From Panacagrimonas sp965216845 (lineage in GTDB: Bacteria > Pseudomonadota > Gammaproteobacteria > Nevskiales > Nevskiaceae), in contig OZ244200.1 in assembly GCA_965216845.1 (NCBI GenBank), positions 1,550,001-1,614,000 on the forward strand: a stretch of 64,000 bases of DNA, read 5' to 3'. The translations under genes were made by a program, and so were the position numbers. The first letter of the stretch is position 1, and each line of letters begins with the position of its first letter. This document shows positions 49,355-58,159 of this stretch, one piece after another. The notes below the pieces were generated by a model. The model did not search any database. It saw only the letters and a list, made by a program, of their open reading frames with translations, and had not been told where the DNA came from.

Positions 49355-49953
49355 CCGCAAGCGCTTTTTTCACCTTGGGGATGGGTGCCAGCGCGCACTG
49401 CGCCTTGATGTGTGGCGCGTTGCATCTGCACCAAAATGCCGGGCGCGTCTGGCTCAAATCGCTTGGCCGGGTGTTCGGTTACGGTTTGCTGGGGGCGGTC
49501 GCCGGCGGCGCTGGCGGGGTATTGTTGCAAGTCTCGGCAGAGGCGGCGTGGGCGAGCGGCTTACGCCTGCTGGCGCTGCCATCGCTGATTGCCATCGCGG
49601 TGTTTTCCACGGCCGGGCGCGGTCGGCATCGCACTTGCGGTGTTCGAAAAGCAAAATGGAAGCGTTCGTTTCTGGCCGGGTTGGGCATGGGGCTGTTGCC
49701 CTGTCCGTTGCTCTACGCCACCGCGTTTTATGCGGTATTGACCGGCTCGGCATTATCTGGCCTCGTGTTATTGATGGCCTTTGGCCTGGGCACCATCCCG
49801 GCGGTCCAGCTCAGCGCCTGGTCCTGGGCGCGCTTGGCCGGCAGCTCGGTTGTCCATTTGCGTTTCGCAGCTTTGGGACTCAGTGGTGCCGTCTTTCTGG
49901 TGGTGTCGATGCGGCAATTCGGCGGCCTCGATGAGATTTTGTGTTTGAACTGA
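49330..49953 (+). CDS. Sulfite exporter TauE/SafE-like (UreH-domain) membrane protein
   Basis: 207 residues, six predicted helices. The N-terminal GMGASAHCALMCGAL motif with paired cysteines is the hallmark of the UreH/SafE-2 group often found at the end of cco clusters, where it is thought to help metal or cytochrome c maturation. Not a true sulfite exporter as far as can be seen. Confidence 0.85.
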   Translation: MQTSVHALTASAFFTLGMGASAHCALMCGALHLHQNAGRVWLKSLGRVFGYGLLGAVAGGAGGVLLQVSAEAAWASGLRLLALPSLIAIAVFSTAGRGRHRTCGVRKAKWKRSFLAGLGMGLLPCPLLYATAFYAVLTGSALSGLVLLMAFGLGTIPAVQLSAWSWARLAGSSVVHLRFAALGLSGAVFLVVSMRQFGGLDEILCLN

Positions 49954-49963
49954 TTTACGTCAA
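49950..49963. promoter_or_regulatory. Near-consensus Anr/FNR box before the GAF-PAS gene
   Basis: CTGATTTACGTCAA differs from TTGAT-N4-GTCAA in the first base only. It overlaps the stop of the SafE-like gene and is 24 bases before the ATG at 49987, which is close for an activator site; it may act as a class II site for a leaderless-type short 5' region or be fortuitous. Confidence 0.45.
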
Positions 49964-49986
49964 GGCGCCCAGATGCGGCAGGCGTA

Positions 49987-51435
49987 ATGATGCGGGCCAA
50001 GTCCCAGGTTCAGCCTTCAATGGAATTGCTCACCAACACGTCCTCGGCATCTGATTCTCCGGCGCGGCAGCGGCTGTCCATGGGGCAGCGTTTACAGCAC
50101 GCCATTGATCGCGGGTATCGAGAGCTCATCGATGAGCTCGACAGCGCGCAGGTCATGAAGAATCTGTGCGTCAGGGTGTCGCAGGCAACCGGTGCGGTAC
50201 TGGTTTGTCTGGTGCATGTGCGTGACGACGGCGCGTTTCACGTCGAGGCTGCATCCGCTGAAAATGCCTTGTGGGCGGAGCTTGGCCGTATCCCCGAGCG
50301 CGCCGACGGCACCATCGCCGGCAACGGCCCGTCCGCCCGCGCCCTGCAGCGGCAAGCCCCTGCGGTGCTGTCGGTGGACGATGATGGATTCATTCCCTGG
50401 CGCGACGCGGCGCGACGTGAGCGGGTAGAAAGCGCCTGCGCCTACCCGCTGCGGGTGGAGAGCCAGGATTGGACCCTGGTGCTCTATCTGGGTGGCCAGG
50501 GGGCGCGTTCGTCGGAAGATCGAAGCTTGAGCGACCAGCGCGCCCTGGCTCTGGAATGCGAGCGCTTGCTGGAAGCCATGAGCGTGCAACATCGGCGGCG
50601 CCTGCTTTACGCGGCGCTGATGGGCTGCGGCAATGCCGCATTCATCGCCGATACCGATGGCAAGATCGAGTGGGCCAATGCTGCGTTCACCAGGGTCACG
50701 GGCTACTCGGCTGAGGAAGTGCAAGGGAAGAATCCGCGCATTCTCAGTTCTGGCCGGAATGGCGTGCGTTATTACCGCGAATTGTGGAACACCATTCGCA
50801 CCGGAAAGGTCTGGCATGGAGAGACGGTCGATCAGGATCGCCATGGCAAACGTTTCACCGTTGCGCAAACCATCAGCCCGTTTGGGGTGGGAGATCGTGT
50901 CACGCATTATCTGGCGATCTACGAAGAGATCAGTCGCCAAAAGCGCGAACAGGACCGCCGGCGGATATTGAACCCGATCGATCCGCTCAGCCGGATGTGG
51001 CATGTGGCCGCGCTGGAGCACGCAATCGATGCAGCGCTGGGCCACAAACAGCCGGTGCGTATTGCGCTGTTGACGCTGAGTGATGTGGCCAGGCTGGGGG
51101 CGGCGGATTCGGCGCCCATGATCAGCTTTGGCGAGCAGGTCCGGGCAAGGATTCTGGATTGCGCAGATGCTCAGCGGGTTGCTGAGCTATCCGACTGGGA
51201 GTATGTGCTGTGGCTGCCCGACGATGAGATTGCGGCCGCAAAACTGCTGGCGGCCCTGCACCGGTCCCTGCTTGAGCCATATCCCTTGATCGGTGCCGTG
51301 CCTGGGCTTGTCCTGCAAGTCGGACAGGCGCAGTCGCCACAGGACGGTGAGTCATTCAACGCGCTTCGGCTCAAGGCGGACCGCAGAGTAGGCGTCGAGC
51401 CATTGATGCCCGCACGGCGCCATATCCACCGCTAG
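49987..51435 (+). CDS. GAF-PAS protein with a degenerate GGDEF domain
   Basis: 482 residues: GAF (about 50-195), PAS with typical FIADTDGKIEWANAAFTRVTGY (219-240) plus PAC, then a C-terminal domain beginning DPLSRMWHV (332-340) that follows the GGDEF fold. The active-site position reads AELSDWEYVLWLP (399-411) where a cyclase would have RxGGDEF, and the Mg-binding D(L)D site is replaced by TLSDVARL. So it should not make c-di-GMP. No transmembrane segment. Probably a cytoplasmic sensor linked to the low-oxygen cluster; ligand unknown. Confidence 0.82.
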   Translation: MMRAKSQVQPSMELLTNTSSASDSPARQRLSMGQRLQHAIDRGYRELIDELDSAQVMKNLCVRVSQATGAVLVCLVHVRDDGAFHVEAASAENALWAELGRIPERADGTIAGNGPSARALQRQAPAVLSVDDDGFIPWRDAARRERVESACAYPLRVESQDWTLVLYLGGQGARSSEDRSLSDQRALALECERLLEAMSVQHRRRLLYAALMGCGNAAFIADTDGKIEWANAAFTRVTGYSAEEVQGKNPRILSSGRNGVRYYRELWNTIRTGKVWHGETVDQDRHGKRFTVAQTISPFGVGDRVTHYLAIYEEISRQKREQDRRRILNPIDPLSRMWHVAALEHAIDAALGHKQPVRIALLTLSDVARLGAADSAPMISFGEQVRARILDCADAQRVAELSDWEYVLWLPDDEIAAAKLLAALHRSLLEPYPLIGAVPGLVLQVGQAQSPQDGESFNALRLKADRRVGVEPLMPARRHIHR

Positions 51436-51461
51436 CCGTTGAGCCTTCAAGGAGAAGACCC

Positions 51462-52433
51462 ATGAAATTGCCCCAATCCATCGTCGCCGTGGTGAGTCAG
51501 CAGATGCAACAAAGCGCGGCATCCCGGCGCAGCATCGAGCTGGCGCGGCGCAGCAAGGCCAGGCTGTTCTTGTGCATGCCGGCATACGATCCGAACATCG
51601 ACGCCACCGCCGAGATGGTCGACGCCTCGGTGTCCCGGCGAGCCAGGCAGGATTATCTGGAGGAGCGGATGCAATGGTTGGGCGCCTGGGCCGCGGAGCT
51701 GGTTCGCCAAGGGATCGATGCAAATTGCGAAGTCTTTTGGGCGCGATCTGCCGACGATGCGGTGCTGAGCACGGTGCTCGAACAAGCGCCGGATCTGGTC
51801 ATTGCGGACCTGGATCGGGAATCGTTTTTCAAGCGATGGTCGGTGGTTCGCCCGGCGACGCTGCGTCTTGCCCGGTGGTGTCCGGCGCCGCTGATGCTGG
51901 TTCAGGAGTCATCCACGATCTTGCCGGCGAAAATCTGCGCGGCATTGGATCCTGCACATGCGCATGCGCCAACGGCGGGTCTGGATGAGCGGGTGCTGGA
52001 TGCAACATGGTCGGTGGCCATGGCGGCGGATGCTTCAATGGAACTGGTTCACGTATTTGCATACGCCAGTTCGCAGCAATCATCGAACGGTCGGCTTCAC
52101 AACCAGATCGAAGAAATGCGTGCCGATGACGAATCGAAACTGCAAGCCTTGGCCGATCGATACTCGGTGCCGGAGGATCGGCTGTTTTTGCGCGATGGCC
52201 CGGTTGTCAAAGCGCTCTATCAGCATGTGGTCGAGCATGAAGTCGATCTGATCGCGCTGGGCAGCGAATATCGCAATCGCATTGATCGTCTGTTGCTGGG
52301 CAGCACCACTGAAAGTTTCCTCACCCAGGCGCCTTGCGACCTCCTGATCGTGCGGCCGCGCGGATTTGAAGCCTTGCTGGCCAAACACAAAGGTCTTGGC
52401 GCCGGGTCCACGCAAGCCGCCAGAGCCGCTTGA
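51462..52433 (+). CDS. Tandem universal stress protein (UspE-like), second copy
   Basis: 323 residues, two Usp domains; the second has IALGSEYRNRIDRLLLGSTTES with the GSTTE ATP-site core. Preceded by AAGGAGAAG. Convergent with and 18 bases from the anr gene. Similar in domain layout to the Usp at 39795. Confidence 0.88.
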   Translation: MKLPQSIVAVVSQQMQQSAASRRSIELARRSKARLFLCMPAYDPNIDATAEMVDASVSRRARQDYLEERMQWLGAWAAELVRQGIDANCEVFWARSADDAVLSTVLEQAPDLVIADLDRESFFKRWSVVRPATLRLARWCPAPLMLVQESSTILPAKICAALDPAHAHAPTAGLDERVLDATWSVAMAADASMELVHVFAYASSQQSSNGRLHNQIEEMRADDESKLQALADRYSVPEDRLFLRDGPVVKALYQHVVEHEVDLIALGSEYRNRIDRLLLGSTTESFLTQAPCDLLIVRPRGFEALLAKHKGLGAGSTQAARAA

Positions 52434-52451
52434 GTGGAACGCTGAACCGGT

Positions 52452-53180
52452 TCAGGCCGCTGCCGCCAACGCTGGCGCCAGGTCCACGTTGCGTGCGGTG
52501 TTGGCCAGACCTGCCTTGTTCAACAGCCGGATCTTCTTGTCCTGCGCACGCAGCCAGCCACGGCTTTGGAACCGCTTGAGTACCCGGCAAACGGTTTCGG
52601 TGGCCAGCCGCAGATAACTGCCGACTTCACGCCGGGTCATCGGCAGGCGCAGCAGGTCATCGTGGCCGATGCGCGCATCCAGATAAAGCAGAAATGCAGC
52701 CACGCGTTCATCGGCCGTATATTCACCGGACAGCGCCAGCGCGTCTCGCAGCTCCTGTTGCGTGCGTTGCAACAATTCGACCACGAATCCGGGGTCGTCC
52801 TGCATCTGCTTGTTCATGTCAGTCAGGGCAACGGCGCAGACTTGTGACGGCGTCACCGCCGCCGCTGCATTGGCGCGACCGGGGCTGCAAAGCGCTTCCA
52901 GACCAACGATGTCTCCGGGAAAGTGAAAGCCACGAATGCGCTCATTGCCGTCGGCATCCAGTTGATAGGATTTGATGCACCCGGCACGAACCGAATACAG
53001 CGCCGTCAAGCTTTGTCCGGGGCGCAGCAGCGGCGAGCCCTCCGGCATCAGCGCGGGCAGCAGTTGAACACGTTCGCACCAGCTCCGGGCACAGGATTGC
53101 CGCCGGGCCAGACAGGTCTGAACCGGGCAGTTGGCGCATTGGGGGCGACTTCTCGGCGCCGGGGTAATGTCGAAAGCCAT
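52452..53180 (-). CDS. anr: FNR/Anr-family transcriptional regulator
   Basis: 242 residues: N-terminal Cys-rich segment, cNMP-binding-like barrel with FHFPGDIVGLEAL, dimer helix and C-terminal HTH TRREVGSYLRLATETVCRVLKRF. Cysteines 15, 18, 23, 30 and 35 precede the barrel, and Cys115 (PSQVCAV) matches E. coli Cys122, so a [4Fe-4S] oxygen sensor is likely. Spacing is CX2CX4C rather than CX2CX5C. The recognition helix keeps E and R (ETVCR) but has Cys where FNR has Ser212. Start at 53180 follows GGAGTCC. It most likely controls the TTGAY-N4-RTCAA boxes nearby. Confidence 0.92.
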   Translation of the reverse strand: MAFDITPAPRSRPQCANCPVQTCLARRQSCARSWCERVQLLPALMPEGSPLLRPGQSLTALYSVRAGCIKSYQLDADGNERIRGFHFPGDIVGLEALCSPGRANAAAAVTPSQVCAVALTDMNKQMQDDPGFVVELLQRTQQELRDALALSGEYTADERVAAFLLYLDARIGHDDLLRLPMTRREVGSYLRLATETVCRVLKRFQSRGWLRAQDKKIRLLNKAGLANTARNVDLAPALAAAA

Positions 53181-53374
53181 GATGGACTCCTGAAAACGAT
53201 GCCGACGCCAAGCATCGCGCCATGTCCATGCCGGGACCATTCGCGGTTGTCCGATGCCGGCACTGCGGGAATCACGTATAGCGCCTTGCGCAAGTCGCGT
53301 GAGTGCGGTGGATCATGTTCGCTGCGGCGCGGCGATCCGCCTTGGCGCAAGATCGAGCGCCGCCGAACATCGGC

Positions 53375-53938
53375 TCAGGCCGACTCACACGGCGCCAGAT
53401 AAACACTGAGTTTCTTCCTCGCCCGGGACAGAAATTCGCGCGTTGCGCCGGCGGTTCTGCCAAGTGCTTTTGCAATATCGGATGACTTCATGCCATCCAC
53501 TGCGGCCCAGAAAATGGCCTGGCCGGCCTCTGGAAAATCCTCGGCAAAGCGCGACAAGCCATCGCGAACGCAATCCTGATAATCGAACTTCGCACCTGGG
53601 TCGTGAATCAGGCAGCTTGGTGGTTCGGTCAAGTCGTCAACAGAATCGGTATGAATGGGGTGGCGCGACTGTCGATGATGGTCGATCCACGCTGAACGCG
53701 CGACAGTCCAAATCCAGGCCGCTGGCCGACCATTGGGTTCAAAGCTGTCGGCTTTTCGAATTAAACGCAGAAAGGCTTCCTGCACCAGGTCTTCGCTGTC
53801 GTGCGCCGGCGTTCCTTTGCGTCGCAAATAGGCGGTGAAGCGGTGCGCATAGCGGGTGTACAGAATACGCAGCGCGGCATTGCGTGTTGCGCGGTCACCA
53901 GTCAAGTCCATGATCAACGCGTCTTCGTCGGCGTTCAT
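53375..53938 (-). CDS. ECF-type RNA polymerase sigma factor
   Basis: 187 residues with sigma region 2 (YLRRKGTPAHDSEDLVQEAFLRLI; WIWTVARSAWIDHHR) and region 4 (FWAAVDGMKSSDIAKALGRTAGATREFLSRARKKL). Its ATG overlaps the anti-sigma stop. The gap to anr (53181-53374) shows nothing assignable. Confidence 0.92.
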   Translation of the reverse strand: MNADEDALIMDLTGDRATRNAALRILYTRYAHRFTAYLRRKGTPAHDSEDLVQEAFLRLIRKADSFEPNGRPAAWIWTVARSAWIDHHRQSRHPIHTDSVDDLTEPPSCLIHDPGAKFDYQDCVRDGLSRFAEDFPEAGQAIFWAAVDGMKSSDIAKALGRTAGATREFLSRARKKLSVYLAPCESA

Positions 53939-54834
53939 GGCGCCCCGCCTTGGTCGACAAAGCGCAACTCGACGTCAACGCCGGGCCGAATCTGTGAAGC
54001 CGCTCGAGCGTGCTCCAATGCCTGGCGAATCGCATCACACGCCGCCGTGGTCATGCAGCGAAGTCGGATAAGGCGGACAGGCGCATCGCCTGCGCGCGCC
54101 AGAACAATGATGCCTTTTTGCCCGTGGATCAGACGTTCAATCCTTTCCGTCTTGCGCTTTGGCACATTGATTCTCGTCGTTGCGCGCGCGTCCGATTCGG
54201 TTTCCATCCGGGTCCCTGCGGGGCGATCCATCAAGGCATCCGCGCCACCGGCAAAGGGCGCGCTTTGTAGTGAGGGTTGCTCCAGTGCCTCGGCTGCCAC
54301 CGCTTGTTTTGGTTTCGCCAGAGGCATTTTTTTCGTGGCGTGCGATTCGAGTTGGCGTTTGGCGATTAATCTCCGCTCTTGAGCCTTTGCGATCTCTTTT
54401 TCTTCGTCGACCGGATCCGGTGGTGCCGCGATCATTTCGGGCGCTTGCTCAACCGAAGCCGCTGGCAACGGAGCGGATGCTGGCTTGTGTGATGCCGGCG
54501 GTGCGATTTCCTCTGTCGCGGCCGGCACCGGCAAGCGCAAATCCTCAAATCGCTCCGCGGGCTGCTGGCGATAAACCTGAATCGACAAGCCAACGCCCAG
54601 CAGCAAGACGGCAGCGGCGGCCATCGGCCTGAGTCCGGAAAACGACCGGCGACGCGCAGGGATTTCCCGGTCCACCCTGCGCAACAAACGTTGAAAAGCC
54701 AGCTCGTCCATTTTCCCGGCCTCGATCTTTTGGGCTGCTCGATTGACGGCGATGGATTGCCTGCCTTGATCATCGCTGGCGGCATCGGGCGCCGCCAGCG
54801 ATTCAAGCCATTGATCGACTTCATCCTGGCTCAA
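53935..54834 (-). CDS. Membrane anti-sigma-like protein
   Basis: 299 residues from a TTG that overlaps the VWA-gene stop. Cytoplasmic N-terminus with a short helical region (about 1-65), one transmembrane helix (PMAAAAVLLLGVGLSIQVY, 70-88), then a long Pro/Ala/Glu-rich periplasmic segment and a C-terminal domain containing RLIRLRCMTTAACDAI. Size, topology and position next to an ECF sigma gene mark it as the cognate anti-sigma, although no zinc HxxxCxxC motif is present. Confidence 0.75.
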   Translation of the reverse strand: MSQDEVDQWLESLAAPDAASDDQGRQSIAVNRAAQKIEAGKMDELAFQRLLRRVDREIPARRRSFSGLRPMAAAAVLLLGVGLSIQVYRQQPAERFEDLRLPVPAATEEIAPPASHKPASAPLPAASVEQAPEMIAAPPDPVDEEKEIAKAQERRLIAKRQLESHATKKMPLAKPKQAVAAEALEQPSLQSAPFAGGADALMDRPAGTRMETESDARATTRINVPKRKTERIERLIHGQKGIIVLARAGDAPVRLIRLRCMTTAACDAIRQALEHARAASQIRPGVDVELRFVDQGGAP

Positions 54835-56615
54835 TGCCGAACCACTCCGCTGACCGTCTGCGACATGGTTTGTGCGCGTCGCGCCAGTTGCAGGAACTCG
54901 CGTTGATCCTCCGAGACCTCGCCCGTAATCGCGAACGACTCGGCGCGGGCAATCAGGCTGGCGAAGTTGGCCTTGCCTTTGTGATCGGAGTCGCCAAGTA
55001 ACAGCCCCAACTCGGCCACCGATGCTGCCCATTGCAGATTGGCGCTGGCAGTTTCGATGGTTCTGGCGCGGGTGTTCATCACCCAGTCAAATTCCGTCGC
55101 GGCGTCGCTGTCGGGCTGCTTGTAGCGCAGCTTGACGTAGCCCAATTCCATCGCAGTCGATCCACCGTGCCCGGGCTGCGCGTAGCGGCGTTCAATGTCC
55201 AGCGCCTTTTCAATTCCCGTGGGAATGATTTCGTACAGCGCCACCACCGTGTGACCGGCGCCCACATCGCCGCTGTCTTTCTTGTCGTCACGAAAATCCT
55301 CAGCCGCCATCACCCGGTTTTCATAACCGATGAGGCGATATTGCGCCACCGCCGCGGGATTGAATTCGACCTGGACCTTGACGTCCTTGGCCACCGTATA
55401 CAGCGTGGACAACAGCTTGGCGCCCAGCACGCGCTGCGCCTCACGCGCCGAGTCAATGTAATGATGCGTGCCGTTTCCGTGGCCGGCCAGTTGCTGCATC
55501 TTGGCGTCCTGATAATTCCCCGTGCCGAATCCCATCACGGTCAGGAAAACGCCGTGTTCACGCTCTTTTTCAATCATGCGTACCAGCTCGCCGTTGCTGC
55601 TGGCGCCGACGTTGAAGTCGCCGTCCGTGCCGATGATGACGCGGTTGTTGGCGTTGGCGGCGAACTGTTGTCGCGCAACCTGGTAGGCCAGTTGAATGCC
55701 GGCGCCGCCGGCGGTGGAGCCGCCGGCCGACAGCCGTGACAGCGCACCCAGAATCTGTCCCTTGTTGGCGCCCGAGGTGCTGGGTAATACCAGACCCGCG
55801 CTGCCGGCATAGGTGACGATGGCGACACGGTCCTGCGGTCCCAATTGATTGACCAGATGGCCAAAGCTCTGAATCAGCAAGGGCAGCTTGTCATGACTGG
55901 ACATCGAGCCTGAGGTGTCCAGCAGAAACACCAGCCGGTTGGGCGCGCGCGCGTCCGCGCGGATGTCATGCGCCTTGACGCCAATCATCGCCAGCCGATG
56001 ATCCGGGTTCCACGGCGCGACGGCGTAGTCCGAGGTCACGGAGATCGGGTGGTCCGCCTCGGGCGAAGGAAAGTCGTAGTCGAAATAGTTGACGAGCTCT
56101 TCAATGCGAATGGCGTCTGGCGGCGGTAGTCGACCGTTATTGATGAAGCGCCGCATATTGGAATAGCTGGCCGTATCCACGTCCAGTCCGAAGGTGGAAA
56201 GCGGTGACAAGGCGGTGGACAGAAAACGGTTCTCCGCGATGGCCGCGTATCCCTCACGATCCACCGGTGGCGGCGAGGGGTACATCGGCGGCACGGGTAT
56301 GGGGCCGGGCGCAATCGCCTCTGATGCCATCAAGGCATGGCGCTTGCTCATGGGACGCGCCGCCTGCGCGAATCGGGCGCGATCCGCCTCCGTTTTTTCC
56401 GCAAGCCGTTGTTCGACGCGAATCCGTCGCGTTTGCTCAGGCTCGGGAATCGTTTTCTTCGGCTCCGATTGGCCGCCCAACACCTCATTGATGGGATGCG
56501 GATTATCCGCCTTTGCCTGGCTGGCGGCGGGATGGGCGGATTGTCCCGGTGACTCAGGCGGCGTGGAACAGGCGGAAAGCACCAAGATCAGCGCAACGGC
56601 CAAGGAATACTTCAT
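54831..56615 (-). CDS. VWA-domain lipoprotein (YfbK-like)
   Basis: 594 residues. Lipoprotein signal with LSAC, a Pro-rich spacer, a VWF_N-like region (STFGLDVDTASYSNMRRFI), a von Willebrand A domain with the MIDAS motif FLLDTSGSMSS, and a C-terminal DUF3520-like region. It is the first gene of the leftward operon VWA, anti-sigma, sigma, with four-base overlaps throughout. It may sense an envelope signal and pass it to the anti-sigma. Confidence 0.9.
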   Translation of the reverse strand: MKYSLAVALILVLSACSTPPESPGQSAHPAASQAKADNPHPINEVLGGQSEPKKTIPEPEQTRRIRVEQRLAEKTEADRARFAQAARPMSKRHALMASEAIAPGPIPVPPMYPSPPPVDREGYAAIAENRFLSTALSPLSTFGLDVDTASYSNMRRFINNGRLPPPDAIRIEELVNYFDYDFPSPEADHPISVTSDYAVAPWNPDHRLAMIGVKAHDIRADARAPNRLVFLLDTSGSMSSHDKLPLLIQSFGHLVNQLGPQDRVAIVTYAGSAGLVLPSTSGANKGQILGALSRLSAGGSTAGGAGIQLAYQVARQQFAANANNRVIIGTDGDFNVGASSNGELVRMIEKEREHGVFLTVMGFGTGNYQDAKMQQLAGHGNGTHHYIDSAREAQRVLGAKLLSTLYTVAKDVKVQVEFNPAAVAQYRLIGYENRVMAAEDFRDDKKDSGDVGAGHTVVALYEIIPTGIEKALDIERRYAQPGHGGSTAMELGYVKLRYKQPDSDAATEFDWVMNTRARTIETASANLQWAASVAELGLLLGDSDHKGKANFASLIARAESFAITGEVSEDQREFLQLARRAQTMSQTVSGVVRH

Positions 56616-56734
56616 CGTAGAACTCCGGAAATGATTGGGTATCTCCGGTTAACGATGATTTTTTCAAATTGTCAGGCTGCGGCGAAAATTATTTTTTTCA
56701 GATGCCAAGCCAAGCTAGTGACTTCAGCGTCTCC

Positions 56735-56824
56735 CTAGGGGCGAAGCTCTGCAATATCGTGCGCGACAACCGCCATCCCCGTAAGCAATACCGCAAGCGC
56801 GGCGACAACAATCCAAACCATCAT
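56735..56824 (-). CDS. 29-residue single-helix membrane peptide
   Basis: MMVWIVVAALAVLLTGMAVV, then AHDIAELRP. One transmembrane helix. Preceded by GGAGAAAGA and starting in an ATGA overlap with the upstream small gene. The pair resembles, from memory, a widespread two-gene arrangement of tiny membrane proteins in proteobacteria; no function is known to me. Confidence 0.6.
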   Translation of the reverse strand: MMVWIVVAALAVLLTGMAVVAHDIAELRP

Positions 56825-57048
56825 TCTTTCTCCAGCTCCTTGAAGCGTTGGATGGCGGCGCGATTCACCCAAATGACAATCGCCGTTGCGGTTAACACGC
56901 CAAGGAATCCGCATACCATAAGCACCGCCGACGCGCTTTGGTAGTTCTGCGCCAGTCAAGCGACTGGGGATACATCGATTACCGTGAATACGCCAAAGGC
57001 CACTTTAAGCCATGCAAGTTCTTCCTTGATTCGATCACTTTTCGACAT
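56821..57048 (-). pseudogene. Small membrane-protein gene interrupted by an in-frame TGA
   Basis: Read from 57048 the frame gives 30 residues (MSKSDRIKEELAWLKVAFGV to FTVIDVSPVA), then TGA at 56958-56956, then continues in the same frame for 44 residues (LAQNYQSASAVLMVCGFLGV, VLTATAIVIWVNRAAI, QRFKELEKE) to a second TGA overlapping the next ATG. Read through, it is a 75-codon protein with two transmembrane helices and charged ends. In relatives as I remember them the TGA position is Trp (TGG), so a single G-to-A change explains it. Either a recent nonsense mutation or stop-codon readthrough. Confidence 0.65.
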
Positions 57049-57089
57049 CTGTTGAGTTTATCAGTCCCTTTCATTGAGCAAACTTCGCC

Positions 57090-58148
57090 ATGCTAAGCCT
57101 GCTGATTCTGTTTCTGGCCATCGCCATCCTGTTCTCCTTCCTGTGTTCGATGTGGGAGGCGGTGTTGCTGTCGGTGACGCCGGCCTACGCACAACTACAA
57201 ATGCAGAAAGGCTCGCCGCTCGGCGCGCAATTGGACGCGTTCAAAACCAATGTCGATCGGCCGCTGGCGGCGATTCTGACCCTGAACACCATCGCTCACA
57301 CCGTGGGCGCCATCGGCGTTGGCAATCAGGCGGCAACCATCTGGGGGGAGGCCAATCCGCTTATCACCCAGTTGCTGATTCCGGCGGGCATGACGCTGGC
57401 CATTCTGGTGCTTTCCGAGATCATTCCCAAGACCCTGGGCGCCCTGTACTGGGAGCGCCTGGTGCCGTTTACCGTGACCGCGCTGCGTTTGCTGGTGATC
57501 GCGCTGTCGCCGCTGGTTTGGCTCAGCGAGCGTCTGACCGGCCTGCTCAAACGTGACACCACCGGCAGCATTTTTTCGCGTCATGACTTTGTCACCATGG
57601 CGCAAATCGGTGCGGACCAGGGCGTGATCGATCAGCAGGAGTCGCGCGTCATCGGCAACCTGTTGCGGCTGCGCAACGTGCGTACCCGTGATGCGATGAC
57701 ACCGCGCACCGTCGTGGTGGCGGCCAGAGCCGACACCCCCATTGGCCAATTTCGCGTCCAGCATCCCGATGCCAGGTTCTCGCGCATTCCCATTTACGAC
57801 GGGAGTCTGGAGAACGTCGTCGGTTACGTGTTGCGAACCTCGATCCTGAGCGCCTTGCTGGACGGTCGCGGTGATGAGCCGCTGCGCAATCTTTCACGTG
57901 ACATCCAAACCTTCAGCCAGGATACGCCGCTGCCGGAGCTGTTCGAATCCTTGCTCGAGGCGCGCGAACATATCGCCGTGGTTTTTGATGAATTCGGCGG
58001 CATGGCCGGCGTCATCACCACCGAGGACGTCATCGAAACCATGCTCGGACTGGAAATCGTGGATGAAACCGACTCCACCGTGGACCTCCAGGCCCTGGCG
58101 CGTCAGATGTGGGAACGCCGCGCGCGCGGCATGGGTCTTTCGAGCTGA
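57090..58148 (+). CDS. CNNM/HlyC-CorC family membrane protein with CBS domains
   Basis: 352 residues. N-terminal DUF21 domain with about four transmembrane helices (SLLILFLAIAILFSFLC; LAILVLSEIIPKTLGALY), then two CBS domains (TRDAMTPRTVV; IAVVFDEFGGMAGVITTEDV). Short form lacking the C-terminal CorC_HlyC domain. Proposed role in Mg2+/divalent cation transport. Together with corC at 2699 the window has two members of the broader family. Confidence 0.9.
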   Translation: MLSLLILFLAIAILFSFLCSMWEAVLLSVTPAYAQLQMQKGSPLGAQLDAFKTNVDRPLAAILTLNTIAHTVGAIGVGNQAATIWGEANPLITQLLIPAGMTLAILVLSEIIPKTLGALYWERLVPFTVTALRLLVIALSPLVWLSERLTGLLKRDTTGSIFSRHDFVTMAQIGADQGVIDQQESRVIGNLLRLRNVRTRDAMTPRTVVVAARADTPIGQFRVQHPDARFSRIPIYDGSLENVVGYVLRTSILSALLDGRGDEPLRNLSRDIQTFSQDTPLPELFESLLEAREHIAVVFDEFGGMAGVITTEDVIETMLGLEIVDETDSTVDLQALARQMWERRARGMGLSS

Positions 58149-58159
58149 GCCAAGCCCTC

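Noticed and set aside
52442..52455. 14-base palindrome CTGAACCGGTTCAG at the 3' end of anr
   Set aside because: Overlaps the anr stop codon, has no loop or T-run and no similarity to the Anr box; probably chance.
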